The notes below the pieces were generated by a model, which worked only from the letters and a program-made list of their open reading frames with translations, had not been told where the DNA came from and ran no database searches. This document shows, in pieces, positions 29,533 to 40,680 of a DNA stretch of 64,000 bases. The stretch is from Forficula auricularia (taxonomy: Eukaryota > Arthropoda > Insecta > Dermaptera > Forficulidae): positions 434,305-498,304 of the forward strand of contig JALMQS010000409.1 of NCBI GenBank assembly GCA_024734495.1, given 5' to 3'. Each line of letters opens with the position of its first letter. The stretch's first letter is position 1. The translations under genes were made by a program, and so were the position numbers.

Positions 29533-30330
29533 CATATATATATAAAATTAAGGTTTTGTCTATACATTGCTCCAAATCACGCCAAATTTTGGTTGCACAG
29601 GTTTTAAGCAAAGTTATGAATTAAAACACCCTCAAAAAATACCTGTATGTATGTATGTATGTATGTTTGCGTGGTTTCCGCGAAAAGTTGCTCACGATTC
29701 ACGTAAAAACGGCTGAAGGGATTGTTATGAAATTTCATATTTGCATCAGATGTCTTCTAACTTAGGTTTTTAGCTATATAACGTTTTGATATTTTAACCC
29801 CAAAAGGGGTTTGGGGAGGGGGGGGGGGGCACGAATGAAAATTATCAAATAACTCCTAAACTATTAACTCTACGGCAAATTTTACTATTAGCAAAGTTGT
29901 AGGGGATGTGATTTCTGACAACTTTAGTTTAAAAAAATTCCACCAAAAAAACCACCCAAAAAGGGGGAGGGTCAAAATATGAAAATTCTTGGTCTTGGAC
30001 CAAACTCGATCAAATTTTGTATACATAATCTGTGGGTCAATAGAAGGCTAGAAATGTCAAAAACTAACGATCCAAAGGGGGGTCAAAAAATCAAAATTCT
30101 TACCCTCATAGCCAACTTAACCAAATTTTGTATATATAATCAGTGGGTCACTAGACGACTAGAAATGCAAAAACTGGTTGCGGGGGTGGAGTGATGGTGC
30201 GGGGTTTGGGTGCGTGGGGTGGAATGGAGTAGGGGGTGAGTTAGGGTATGGGGTGCGTGGTGGTATAAGGGTCCGGGGGGAGTATCGCCTGGCTAGCAAG
30301 AGGGCCACCGAAGGCGGGCCTTGCACCTAG
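29533..30330 (+). mobile_element. Non-autonomous Helitron-like element
   Basis: It begins with a TATATATAAAATTAAGG-type start, has ACGGCTGAAGGGATTGTTATG (a motif common near Helitron 5' regions), a (GTAT)n run (29647-29664), a poly-G tract (~29817), two tandem ~115-bp units (29970-30180), a G-rich tail, and ends with a GCAAGAGGGCC/GGCCTTGC hairpin and CTAG before T (30327-30331). No Rep/helicase is present. The 3' end matches 25326. Confidence 0.65.
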
Positions 30331-30399
30331 TATTTATATAAAATTAAGTTTATTTCACTTGTTGAACTATAAAATGCTCAACAAAGGAATTATTATTTA

Positions 30400-30692
30400 A
30401 CAGGTTATAGTGGTGTTTCACAAAGAGGAAATAAAATTAAAAAATTAAAAAATCTTTTAAATTATTTTGGAGATTTTTATTTATCTCTATACATATTTCG
30501 GGCTATGAACCCTTCATCAGGAGGTTAAACAGAACACTGTTCTGTTTAACCTCTGATGAAGGATTCGGAAATTTATAAGAATAAATAAAATCTCAATTTA
30601 AATGAATTTTTAATTTTAATTTTATTTCCTGGCTATTACGTGAATTCCTTTGTTTAATATGTTTCACTATAAACCAACACCGCTTTCCCTAA
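30400..30692. repeat. Palindromic element, family B (hammerhead-bearing)
   Basis: Arms about 30410-30540 and 30541-30690 meet at AACAGAACACTGTTCTGTT. GTGGTGTTTCAC and its complement TTTCACTATAAACCAACACC mark the outer ends. The left arm carries an intact minus-strand ribozyme-like motif; the right arm copy has lost stem II. Confidence 0.75.
30480..30530 (-). ncRNA. Hammerhead-like motif, family B
   Basis: On the minus strand: CTGATGA (complement of 30514-30520), extra A, a GGGTT/AGCCC hairpin, GAAA, a short stem III region and cleavage triplet ATA. Stem I begins CTC/GAG with further partial pairing. The plus-strand counterpart at ~30548 keeps CTGATGA but stem II is deleted. Confidence 0.5.
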
Positions 30693-31340
30693 ACTTTATA
30701 TATAAAATGCTCAATTAAAATGATAAATTTGCTTATAATAGTGGAGTTTTATTTCATCGGAAAATCTTTTTACCTAATTTATATACGATATATATATTTT
30801 TTTCATACATGTCGTAAGCATTGTAATAGCAACCCCAAATTTTTAGAACTTAGGTTTGATTGGTTTGATTCCCGAGGGAAGTATAACTGTTTTGACATTT
30901 AAGAAATAATATCTATCACACCTCTAAGTAGATACAGGCCCGACGAGGGGGGGGGGGGGTAGTCAAAATTAGGTAACAAATCATATTAAGTTACGGATTT
31001 ATTTATTTCTTAAATAATAAAATATTTTACAAATTGAAAATGTAGCACTTTTAATTGTTCCAGCATTGAGGAGGCCCCTGGTAAACCAGTGGTTCGTAAT
31101 TTCTTACCATTCGCGACACATTTATATGCATAGAATATAATGTGGAAGTATTGCAGTGCCCTGTCTGGGCCCTGACTCTTTGAGAGCTTGAATCTCAGAG
31201 ATGAAAAAAGTTAATTTCATTTTTAACTTCTAGGTGGAAGGAATCGATGTCCTTAATAGTTGGAAACCGGATTTGGGACATAAAACCGGATATTGTGGTC
31301 CCCAAAGGCCAAAAAGGGGCCAAAAATCCATTGGTCAGTG
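30693..31340. other. AT-rich DNA with poly-G and a hAT-like end fragment
   Basis: 30948-30959 is a G12 run. CAGTGGTTCGTAATTTC at 31087 looks like an isolated hAT 5' terminus. The open frames are not credible genes. Confidence 0.4.
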
Positions 31341-31344
31341 CGTA

Positions 31345-31640
31345 CGTATGTACGCCCCAAGACACTCCTACTTTACACCCCCTTCCTTTATTTCATTCGG
31401 ATTAAAAATTTGCCACAATAACTCATGACACTTGATAAATACAGTAATTTTCAAAAAAATCGTTAGAGTCGTTTTTGAGAAAAAAAAAACGAAAAATCTT
31501 TCATGTAAATGTCCACTTCAGTTCTTTCAATTTCAGTGACTGATGTACTCCTTCTAGCCTATATCAAGCTTAAGTTTCGAATTTCGTATCTCTGAGACTT
31601 ATGGTTGCGAAACGCAGGGTTGTAACGACCCATGCTTAAT
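31345..31640 (+). repeat. Dispersed repeat, copy 1 (inverted relative to 35400)
   Basis: ATTCGGATTAAAAATTTG, AAAAATCGTTAGAGTCGTTT and AAGTTTCGAATTTCGTATCTC match the complement of 35400-35720. Both copies retain the order target. The copies are ~4 kb apart in opposite orientation. Confidence 0.7.
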
Positions 31641-32254
31641 AAATACACATAGATACTGCCTGATAGAATTCAAAATTTCGAAAAATCGAGATATTTAACT
31701 ACTGCAGTGAGGGTGCGACATTTATTCGACTATTTAGTTAATTTCACAGTTTTCGAGTATTTTCTTCGTGAACTTGAAATAATATTTACCAAGTAAAAAA
31801 ATTACAATAATATTTTACCTAGATAATAAGAAATAAATTAAAGATGCTTAAGATAAATATTTTTGTTTAAAACAAAGTTAAGAATTTTTGAAACTAAACT
31901 TCAATGAAAATATGTCTATTACATTTAAAATTCCATTTATAATTACCGTAGTTTGCCAAGCGGCGAAGAAAAGAATTAACTGTGATTTTTGATTTAATGT
32001 ATGTAGCTTATAAAAATCATTATTTATGATGGTGTCAGGGAATAGAGGAGCGTCGTCCCATATCTTCACCTGGTCAAAATCGAACCAATAACTAAAAATG
32101 GCATCTCCTATTTCAAGAGAAACAAAACTGAACAAAACGCTTTTTGTCCCGCCCAAAAATTTCAAAAATTGACTCAGTTATAAATTTTTGAAAATTTAAA
32201 AGAATAAAAGTACCTAGTTATTTTTGAGTTATAGTGGTTTAAATTTTTTAAGCA
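31641..32254. other. AT-rich DNA, nothing recognised
   Basis: A 95-codon minus-strand open frame (31878-32165) has no recognisable domain. Unassigned. Confidence 0.4.
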
Positions 32255-32945
32255 GAAAAAAATACTGGATGGGGCATAAAAAGATCTTCCACATTTTAAA
32301 GAGGTTTAAAAAATTTAACTAGAAAAAACTGAATATTTTTTGAAAAGAACATAAAATATTTTTTTAATGTGTTTTAAACATCAGACAAAAAAAGAGGGGG
32401 GGGGGGTAAAAAATGAAAATTCTAGGCCTTTCGATCAAACTCAACCAAATTTTGTATTTTTTTTTTTTTACTTATGGAAAGTGGTGTAGGTTTTAGGTGA
32501 AACATGATGTTAGTTAATAGAGTAAAGGGTGTGTAGTTTCACTAACTACACACCCTTTACTCTATTAACCCAAATTTTGTATACATAACCCCTAAAAGAA
32601 ATGCAAATACTATCCACCCAAAATGGGTAGGGGCAGATCAAAAATGATAATTCTAGCCCTTTTGACCAACCTCAACAAAATTTTGTACACATATTCTGTG
32701 GGTCCCAAAAAGACTATAAATGCAAAAACTAACCAATTTTTGTATACATAGTTTGGTCGAAAGTGCTAGAATTTTCATTTTTGACCCCCTCCCTACATTT
32801 TTTGTCTGATAATGTTTAAAACACATTAAAAAAATATTTTATGTTCTTTTCAAAAATATATTCAGTTTATTTATAGTTAAATTTTTTCATTTTTTATGCC
32901 TCTTCAAAATGTGGTAGATCTTTATGCTCCACCCTGTAGAACATT
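32255..32945. repeat. Palindromic element enclosing ~115-bp tandem units
   Basis: GGGGCATAAAAAGATCTTCCAC (32270) and its complement near 32880-32930, plus AAATATTTTTTTAATGTGTTT and complement at ~32820, form arms of ~130 bases. The core contains poly-G and copies of the AAACTCAACCAAATTTTG unit on opposite strands, and a smaller nested palindrome at 32457-32569. Confidence 0.75.
32457..32569. repeat. Miniature family B palindrome with 12-bp target duplication
   Basis: Poly-T, ACTTATGGAAAGTGGTG, then a perfect ~28-base arm pair (AATAGAGTAAAGGGTGTGTAG and complement) match the outer part of the 1825 element. The ribozyme-bearing middle is missing. CCAAATTTTGTA flanks it on both sides (32445-32456 and 32570-32581), so it inserted into the tandem unit. 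Confidence 0.85.
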
Positions 32946-33460
32946 TCTTTCATTTTTACCTTCCCTATTATTCTATTCCGAATGAAAATTTGCTGGTGAA
33001 TTCAAATATCTAATCAAAAATTATACCCACATTTAACTCACATTTTACCATTCCTGAAAAAAAAAACTGGTAGGTGAAGATAAGGGCTCTTTTCGCTTGC
33101 CCCATCCCATTTATAAAATGAAATTCTTTATGGGCGGTCAATTGTTAATTATTAAACGCAAGGTAGTGGAGGTTACCTAGTAAATGCTTATTATTTCTAT
33201 TTATAATATTTCATTTGAATATCTTTAATTAGCAAGAATGAAAATGCCTGACATCACTTTTCAGAAAATAAATTATCCATTCTTTCTTTGATCATATTTG
33301 AATAATTAATCGATTTTATCGCACATTCATTAGACGAGAACAATTCAATTATTTAAAATTGGGACAAAATAAAAAAAATAAAAAAATCTATAAGCGAGGT
33401 AATAATTACTTTTTCTTATTTTCTCCATTTTTCAACGGAAAGTTTTAAATTTAATAACTA
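32946..33460. other. AT-rich DNA, nothing recognised
   Basis: No ORF over 60 codons and no repeat match noticed. Confidence 0.4.
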
Positions 33461-33622
33461 CCCTAGTAGCACAATGTTTCAAACTATATAGTACCTATAT
33501 AGGGGCTATTTAAATTATGGAAATCTATATAGGGACAAACTATATAGTAACTATATTGTCCCTATATAGATTTCCATAATCTATATAGTTACAATATAGT
33601 TTGAAACATTGTGCTACTAGGG
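33461..33622. mobile_element. 162-bp palindromic MITE with TA duplication
   Basis: The inverted ends (CCCTAGTAGCACAATGTTTC and complement) are flanked by TA (33459-33460 and 33623-33624). Most of the element is self-complementary. A second copy (45008-45618) is expanded by a nested palindrome. TA duplication suggests Tc1/mariner-type mobilisation. Confidence 0.85.
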
Positions 33623-33774
33623 TAAGTTCAAATTTTAAATAGTTGTTTGCAATGGAGATACAAACATGAACACAAAGACAAATAGAAAAAATATTGTCAG
33701 AAAATTATTTTTCCCCATTTTTTAGACAATCCTAAACACAAATAAGCTTAAAAATTAATATTAATAATAATTAA

Positions 33775-34150
33775 TGTACAAATTTAAGCACCTTTTTTTG
33801 AGTATCTTTTTTTGAAAAAAATATGAAATTTTTCAAAAATTCAACCCAGGTAATTTAACCACAATTATATTAAAAATAATTTATTTTATTTAGAAACTAT
33901 TTTAACTCGGAGAGATATTTGTGTCTTAAGAGTTTGGTTTACTGCCCTGAGAGCAAGTTAGCGCTTGGGTTCGATTCCTGTAGAGGCGAAGCCCCCTGAT
34001 ATGCAATGTAAAAATAATTACTACTAAAATTTTACATTAGTCCCTAAATAAAATAAATTCTTTTTATAATTGTTGTTAAATTACTTGAGTTGAATTTTTG
34101 AAAAATTCCATCTTTTTTTCAAAAAAAGATGCTTAAATTTGTACATTAAT
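33775..34150. repeat. Inverted-tail element with a tRNA-like centre, copy 1
   Basis: The left tail (33775-33890) is the complement of the right tail (34048-34150); both contain the TTAAATTAC/ACTCAAC-type and AAATAAAATAAATT blocks. The middle has GTCTTAAGAGTTTGG and GGGTTCGATTCC (33968), resembling A and B boxes. Not a functional tRNA gene. Confidence 0.6.
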
Positions 34151-34199
34151 TATTAATTTAAATTTAGGGAACGAAGAAAAGATTATTTTTATTATAGAC

Positions 34200-34297
34200 A
34201 AAAGGATCAGCCGGGGCTCGAACCCGGGATCTTTGCATGTGTACTGCAATGCTTTGTCATAAGAGCTTTAGCTAAGCTCCACTAAGCTACTGAGCCC
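34200..34297 (-). other. tRNA-like sequence (pseudo-tRNA or SINE head)
   Basis: On the minus strand: GGGCTCAGTAGCTTAGTGG (A-box side) and GGGTTCGAGCCCCGG (T-arm/B-box), with an acceptor-like partial match of GGGCTCAG to CTGATCC. About 95 bases separate the ends, too long for a standard tRNA without an intron or variable arm. It is bounded by inverted TAGACAA/TTGTCTA. A pol III-derived pseudo-tRNA is more likely than a gene. Confidence 0.45.
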
Positions 34298-34394
34298 AAA
34301 CTAATACTTATTGTCTATATGAATTATGGAATTTCTTTTTTAATCCTCTCCTCGTTCATTTTTCGCAGCGTTGGCCTTGATTCATTAATTAAAC

Positions 34395-34640
34395 CATTAA
34401 TATTAATTTTTCGCCCCCTCAGGAATAGAACCCAAGCGGTAACTTGCTCTCAGGGCAGACAGCCAAACCCTTAAGACACAAATCTTCGAGTAAAAATAGT
34501 TCCTGCTAAAATCTTAGATTCGTCCCTAAATAAAATAAATTATTTTTAATAAATTGTGGTTAAATTACCTGGGTTTAATATTTGAAAAACTCCATCTTTT
34601 GTCAAAAATAGATACTTAAATCTGTACAATAATTATTTAA
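34395..34640. repeat. Inverted-tail element, copy 2, tRNA-like head reversed
   Basis: The head (34415-34490) matches 33905-33985 in reverse complement, while the tail (34495-34640) matches the right tail of copy 1 in the same orientation. The head has therefore flipped relative to the tail. Confidence 0.65.
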
Positions 34641-35399
34641 ATGAAGGGTCCAACACTGAATATTTGTTGCTTTGAAAGGAATGAAAAATCTTTAGCTTTT
34701 TTCTTATATGTTGCGTATTGGAGAGAGATTTGTCTTAAGGGTTTGACTAACTGCCCGCGATATACGAAGCCCTCTGATATGCAATGTAAAAATGGTTTCT
34801 ACTAAAATATTAAATTCGTCCCTAAATAAAATAAATTATTTTTAATTAATAGTAATTTTTGACTCTGAATTCAGCATTTTAATTTAATATTTTTAGAGAG
34901 AAATAAATAAAAATATCTTAAGAAGTTGCATTTCCATCCAACATGGGCGTCACGACATTTTCCCCTTTTTTCTCAAAAAAGAATTTAGAAAATTTGTTCT
35001 GCTGTCAAAATATTTTCCCTAAGTTCCTCTCTCTAACTTTAAAACCCTTTGATTTAAAATTTCCTAAAAATTAAGCTTAGTTAAGTTTGTGGAAATTATT
35101 TTGGGTGCCTTAAAATTATTTGTTTTGACTATTGAACCTTCGTTATGCGACATTCACTATTCACTCCCACACTTGTTTTTAAAATGTGTTACTCTGTTGA
35201 ACATGAGCCATTTGGTCAGTACTTTTAAGTGCTTTGGCATGTCCTCCGCCATTCCAACCGCAGCTTTTCCTCTTTTAGAAAAACTTTCTTCTCTGTGAAT
35301 GTACGTAGTGATTGTCAATACAAACTAAATTTAGCCATTAGATTTGAATTTAGAAAGAAAAATCAACTGGCGTGTGTTCACCACACGACTTTCACATTT
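34641..35399. other. Third partial copy of the inverted-tail element, then unassigned DNA
   Basis: 34715-34860 repeats GTCTTAAGGGTTTG, GATATGCAATGTAAAAAT and CGTCCCTAAATAAAATAAATT. From 34860 to 35399 nothing is recognised; open frames at 35089 and 35229 have no motifs. Confidence 0.5.
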
Positions 35400-35720
35400 T
35401 CATTTATTTGAAATCATCGCGATACTACTAATTTACACCACATTCCTTTATTTCGTTTTTTTTTATTTTCTCAAAAACGGCTCTAACGATTTTTTTAAAA
35501 AATAGTTTATTTATCAAGTCTCATGAGTTAATATTTGTGTCAAATTTTTAATCGGATTGAATTAAAGAAAGAGGTTGTAAATTAGGAGTGTGGTAAAATA
35601 AATATTTTAATCGTTCAAATCTCGTCTCTCGGAAAGTCGCAGAGCCTTGAAATTTGAAACTTACGCTATCTAGAGGCAACAACAAGAAGTATAACAAGAT
35701 TTTGGCTAAAATAGAACACT
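35400..35720 (-). repeat. Dispersed repeat, copy 2 (inverse of 31345)
   Basis: Complement of the 31345 copy: AAAAACGGCTCTAACGATTTT, CAAATTTTTAATCGGATTGAA, CGCAGAGCCTTGAAATTTG. Confidence 0.7.
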
Positions 35721-35841
35721 TTAAAGAATATTAGTTAATACTTAGTATTGCTCTAATATGCTAACACATACAATTTTTTATGAATCTTTTCCATATTCCC
35801 AAAATTTTGCGCTTAGGCCGCAAAATATTTAAATAAACTGA

Positions 35842-36461
35842 AGTAGCCATCCACATGACTTTCCCATACACCTGGCCCCTCTCTTATATTTAATATTGAA
35901 TCAAATAATTTATAATTATTTACGAAGTATTTAGTTTAGTCGATTTGCTCTTACCTTGGAAGAATGAATGGCAGCCTTGTCTGCACTGTCGATTTCCGCC
36001 CAAATTTAAATTTCGACCCAAAATTAAGGGGGTGAAGGGGGGGGGGGGGGTTAAAAATTAAAAATCTAGCCCATTTGAGCAAACTCAACCAAATTTTGTA
36101 TACATAATAGTCAGTGGAGCCCCAGAAGTCTAAAAATGCAAAAACTAACCGCCCAAAATGGGCGGAGGAGGGGGTGTAGGGTCAAAAAATGAAAATATTG
36201 GCCATTTACCAAATTCAACCAAATTTTTTATAATTGAAAAGTTTTTGGTTTTGCCGAGAGTAGCAGAGTTGTTGATTCACAAAGAGAAACAAAGAGGTTG
36301 TCCTCTTTGTTTCTCTTTGTAAATTTTGTATACATAATAATCAGTGGGATCCCAGAAGTCTAAAAATGCAAAAACTAACCCCCCCCCTACATGATTATAA
36401 ATAATTTTAAGGGTCAGGTTGTATGGTAAAGTCAAGTGGATGGCCACATCAGAACACGTCA
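35842..36461. mobile_element. W-family terminal-inverted-repeat element, copy 1
   Basis: The left end (GCCATCCACATGACTTTCCC) and right end (GGTAAAGTCAAGTGGATGGC) are inverted, the same as at 39172-40130. The interior has poly-G and two ~115-bp AAACTCAACCAAATTTTG units. A GCCGAGAGTAGCAG-family fold-back is inserted at about 36228-36319, flanked by AAATTTT on both sides. No ORF. Confidence 0.75.
36228..36319. repeat. GCCGAGAGTAGCAG mini fold-back nested in W
   Basis: GCCGAGAGTAGCAGAGTTG leads to an AACAAAGAGG/CCTCTTTGTT hairpin. It interrupts the CCAAATTTTGTATACAT motif of the host element and is flanked by AAATTTT. Confidence 0.75.
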
Positions 36462-37500
36462 GATTATTTATCTCATTATTAATACATAGTATTGGACCAA
36501 AAAATCTTCTTGTTTAAATCAATTTTAATTAATAGAATAATTAATCCAAGCTTTAAGCGTCTTGAAATTAATATTTTTCTTTGTTTTTTGGGGTTATTAT
36601 TACTATATTACATGTTTAATCTCAAGAACGAAATGGATCATTCAAATTACTTCAACCCAGTAAACCTCCATCTTGTAATAAATACAGAGTATTCTAAATT
36701 GAGTGTTTAAGATTTTAAGGGGTGATAAGATAGTTGATTGTAAAACAAAATGCGATTTGGTCATAAGTTCAAAAAATTCATTTCTGAGAGTATAAGATGA
36801 TATAAAAATAATTAAAAAATATAATAATTTCCCTCTCTTATATTTCATATTTAATAAAATAATTTATAATTATTTTCGAAAGAACCTCCTCCCTCTCTCC
36901 CTTAATTTTGGGCCCATTATCAATTAGCAATATCTCCTTTTAATTATGAGACTATTCTATTAGAAATATCAGTTTTCTTCGATTTTTGTTTGAGAATGTT
37001 TTTACCCCCCCCCCCCCTCCCTAACCCACCTCTTTTTGGTCACTATCAATTTCACATAGGGAGTGCATCTGATTATGCAAATTCAAAATTTCTTACAAAT
37101 CAATCAAAGGGTTAGGACAGGGATGTCCAACCTTTTGGCATACACGGCCTACATTTGAAGGAAAAAATTGTCCCGGGCCGCAGATAAAATATATTATTTC
37201 TACCGATTTTGTTGATAATATTAAAAAAGTATTATTGATTCTTAAAATAAATACAAATCTTTTATAAAACAATCTTTAAACGTTTAATCAAACCCAAAAA
37301 TTTAAGAAGAATTTCTCCCTTTCTGAATGGAAAATTTTCAACTAAGTTAAGCTAATAAATGTGTGTTTATTAATTAAAATTTTATTATTTCATCGATCAA
37401 TTTTATAGTAATTAAACATAGTATTTTTACTCTTCAATCAAATATAAAAAAATAATCATGAAAAATATTACAGTCATGCGAAAAATGTATATATATTATA
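36462..37500. other. AT-rich DNA with a hAT-like end fragment
   Basis: CAGGGATGTCCAACCTTTTGG at 37118 followed by CGGGCCGCAG is a typical isolated hAT terminus. 37006-37017 is poly-C. Open frames at 36492 and 36642 have no motifs. Confidence 0.45.
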
Positions 37501-37506
37501 ATCAGG

Positions 37507-37840
37507 AAACGTTTTCAGATAAAAAGCTAAAATTTGGTCCATTGTAATTCCAAATACATAGTTGCGTACCATTTTCAGCTCATTAACTAAAGCCTTTCAA
37601 GATTTTCATTTTGTACTCTCAGAAACCGTTTTCAGGTAAAAAGCTAAAATTTGGTTCATTTTAAGGTATTTGTAAACCAATTTTCAGGTCATTAACTAAA
37701 ACCTTTCAAGATTGCCATTTATACTTTCATAAAACGTTTTCAGGTAAAAAGCTAATTTTTTGTGAATTGTAAGATATTTGCATACCAATTTTCAGCTCGT
37801 TCACTAAAACCTTTCAAGATTGGCATTTTCCTGTCTCGTT
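37507..37840 (+). repeat. Three-copy minisatellite, ~110-bp unit
   Basis: Units start at 37507, 37623 and 37732, each with AAACGTTTTCAGGTAAAAAG or a variant, ATTTTCAGCTCATTAACTAAA and CCTTTCAAGATT. Divergence between units is modest. There is no ORF. Confidence 0.88.
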
Positions 37841-38528
37841 TCGCAAATTTTTATGTTGGCGCGAAAATTATATAACTACTGATATTACTCTTATGCTTCG
37901 TGCATGTATAAATTTATAAAAAAAATTCAAAAATTCATCAGACAAAATAAATAATTCGAAATATTCGGGAAAACGTTTTTTTCCACCAACACATCTCAAC
38001 TTGTCCATGCGTGTCTCGACACGTTTGAAATAATCTCAAGTTTTCATCATTAAAAAATCTATTAAATGTTTGTAATTGAAAATAAGCAAAACGGGCAATT
38101 CTAGAGCAATTGAGTACAAATAATACCTAATGTCTAGGTCTTATATTGATATTTTTAACCCCCCCCTCGAACTTCGCATTTTTCTATTCTTCGTTTTGCA
38201 GTAATCTCTCTCCTGAAACTGTCTGATTTAATTTTTTACTTGAATTCCATCAAGTCATCTCTTTCTAGATTTTTTCTTCGTTTTTAATGAATTTAATATA
38301 CCATATTTATGAATATCTATAAAAAAAAATAATAATAATAATAATAAAATAGTTCGTTAGAATTCAATTATCCGTGTAATAAAATAAAGTAAAAACATGT
38401 CTAGACATTAGTTCACCACGTAAATTTACAATACACATGTCGCCTCCGGAATATTTATATGAATACTAAATGAAAAAAAAAGATTTAATTGTAAACCTGG
38501 AGATAAAAATTTCTTGTTTTTAATTATT
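37841..38528. other. AT-rich DNA, nothing recognised
   Basis: An (AAT)n stretch lies at 38328-38347 and poly-C at 38159. No genes. Confidence 0.4.
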
Positions 38529-39130
38529 TTTACTTTATCCAATGCGAAGCATGGGAGAAAGTATTGGAATCGCTCTCGCGGCAAGCGCGACTTCAAAGGG
38601 TCCTCAGGTAAAGACTACGGAACCCATAGACTCAATTAAGGTCACAAATTGAAGTATTCAATGAGATTTAATTTTAGCACGTGACGGTTTTGCCAAAAAT
38701 TACTTGGAATCTCGCCGAGAGGCCAAAAAGTGCCATTTTTTTTGGAAGTGCGTGGGGATGGATGGATGTATGTATGTGTGTTATCGTTTTTTTCGTCCAC
38801 GAATTTTTCCACACCGTTGCACCGATTGAATTAAAATTGAAAACCTACCAGTATTTTAACAAAATGAAGCGCTGATTAGTTTTTGGTACATATCGGTCAA
38901 CAAACGTTAGTACTTTATTTCAGTACTTTTTTAGTTTTTTCTAAATATCTTGAAAATGACTTAACCAATTTTGATGAAATTTAATATCCTAATTAAGTAC
39001 CTTGGGGACCACAAAAAAGGTTAAATAAAGTTTTTAGTAAAATTATATTTTAAAGTACTTTACTCAAGAACATATTAATATTTCAAATGAATTTGGATAA
39101 AGTTTAGCAACAATCCGTTGCAGTTTATTT
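38529..39130 (+). mobile_element. Q-family interspersed repeat, copy 1
   Basis: It runs from TTTACTTTATCCAATGCG to AACAATCCGTTGCAGTTT, with a (GGAT/GTAT)n tract near 38757. The same ~600-bp sequence is found inverted at 57152-57766, where it interrupts another transposon, so its limits are well set. CTTTATCCAA occurs in inverse orientation near both ends. No ORF; class unknown. Confidence 0.75.
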
Positions 39131-39171
39131 TGAAACTAAGTCGAAAACATTAAAAACTTAATAAAATAAGC

Positions 39172-40130
39172 TGACGTGTTCTGATGTGGCCATCCACTTG
39201 GCTTTACCATACAACCTGGCCCCTCACTTATATTTAATATTTAATCAAATTATTTAAATTCATCTAAGGGGGGGTTAGTTTTTGCATTTTTAGACTTCTG
39301 GGTGTCCACTGATTATGTATACAAAATTTGGTTGAGTTTGCTCAAATGGCCTAGATTTCTAATTTTTAACCCCCTCCACCCTCCTTTAATTTTGGGTCGA
39401 TATGCACCAAAATATAATCAGCTCTTAATCTCAAAGGACCAAAACTACGTGTGAAATTTGGTTTTGATATTCAAACTAGTTTTTGAGCTAGATCGTCCAC
39501 AAAAATTTGGTAACGCACAGACTAACGGTCAACCAGACAGACTAACTAACAGACATTTTGACAAAACAATTATTATCTCAAAAATTATGATTTTTTCGAT
39601 GTTCACTTATTAGTTTTTTGTAGAGCGAAATGCAATGGTTTCGTTCAATTTTTTTAATTAAAATAGTTTCAGCCGTTTTTGAGATATTTCGAAAAAAAGA
39701 AGGAAAAAACCCACTTTTTTCATGGCTCTAATAAGTGAAGATCGAAAAAATTATATTTTCCGAAATATTAACTGTTTTGTCAAAATGTATGTTAGTCTGT
39801 GCGTTACAAAATTTTGTAGACGAGATAGCTCAAAAACTAGCGTGAATATCAAAACCAAATTTCACAGGTAGTTTTGGTGCATTGAGATTAAGAGCTGATT
39901 AGATTTTGGTGCATATAAGGGAGGGGGGTTTAAATTGTAATATTTTCAAACTAAAAAAACAAGAAAAAATGAATTATACTATAAAATGAACCTATAATAA
40001 CGAAAATATTATTTTATTATTATGGGAGGGGAGGGGGGGGGGTTAAAAAATAAAAATCTAGGCCCTTCTACCAAACTCAAACAGAAGTGTATGGTAAAGT
40101 CAATTGGGTGGCCACATCGGAACGTGTCAA
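39172..40130. mobile_element. W-family long palindromic transposon, copy 2
   Basis: The terminal repeats (GACGTGTTCTGATGTGGCC left; complement at 40095-40128 right) extend into ~450-base arms that meet near 39655 at CTTATTAG. The arms contain one ~115-bp AAACTCAACCAAATTTTG unit, GTTAGTCTGTGCGTTAC and GATTAAGAGCTGATTAG. A half copy is at 47600-48280. No transposase is present, so it is a fold-back or non-autonomous element. Confidence 0.8.
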
Positions 40131-40680
40131 TTTATTTTTATATAAGAGTCGAAAAAGGGATAAAAGCAACTCTTCTGAGATATAATTAAAAATAATCCAT
40201 TCATTCCCGGATGATAACCAACACCTTGTGATTTTCGAAGAAATTTGTTTTTGATGATTAGTTTATAAGTTATAGCGTACAACTCATACACGAACCCATG
40301 AAAGAACAAGTAATTGAGAACTCATACATTTTAATTACATGAAACTGAAACTCGATGAGGAAATTTCCTGCGACTTTAATCACTGATTTATGAATGAATA
40401 AACACCTTCATTGATTTTCTGAAAAGACAATTTATATAATATATAGAGTTTGCAGGTTTGGCGCAAAGGAATAATTAATGACAATTTTAAAAATAGATTC
40501 TCTTTTCTTGAAAACGCTTTGTGGGTTGAAAATTAACATTAAGCTCTCATGAAATAATTAGAGAAAAGATTATATTATTTTAAGACTCAGTGAGCTTTTT
40601 ATGGATTTATGTCATTTTTAATGTTTTCGGAGTTCCGTTTAAATATAAATTGAGAGCCGATAAGTGCCGGTACAATGTTT
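40131..40680. other. AT-rich DNA, nothing recognised
   Basis: A 60-codon minus frame (40127-40309) is not a credible gene. No repeat match. Confidence 0.4.

Noticed and set aside
31345..35720. A single 4.4-kb transposon bounded by the inverted copies at 31345 and 35400
   Set aside because: The copies are dispersed-repeat fragments with different flanks; the interval contains unrelated nested elements and no coding capacity.
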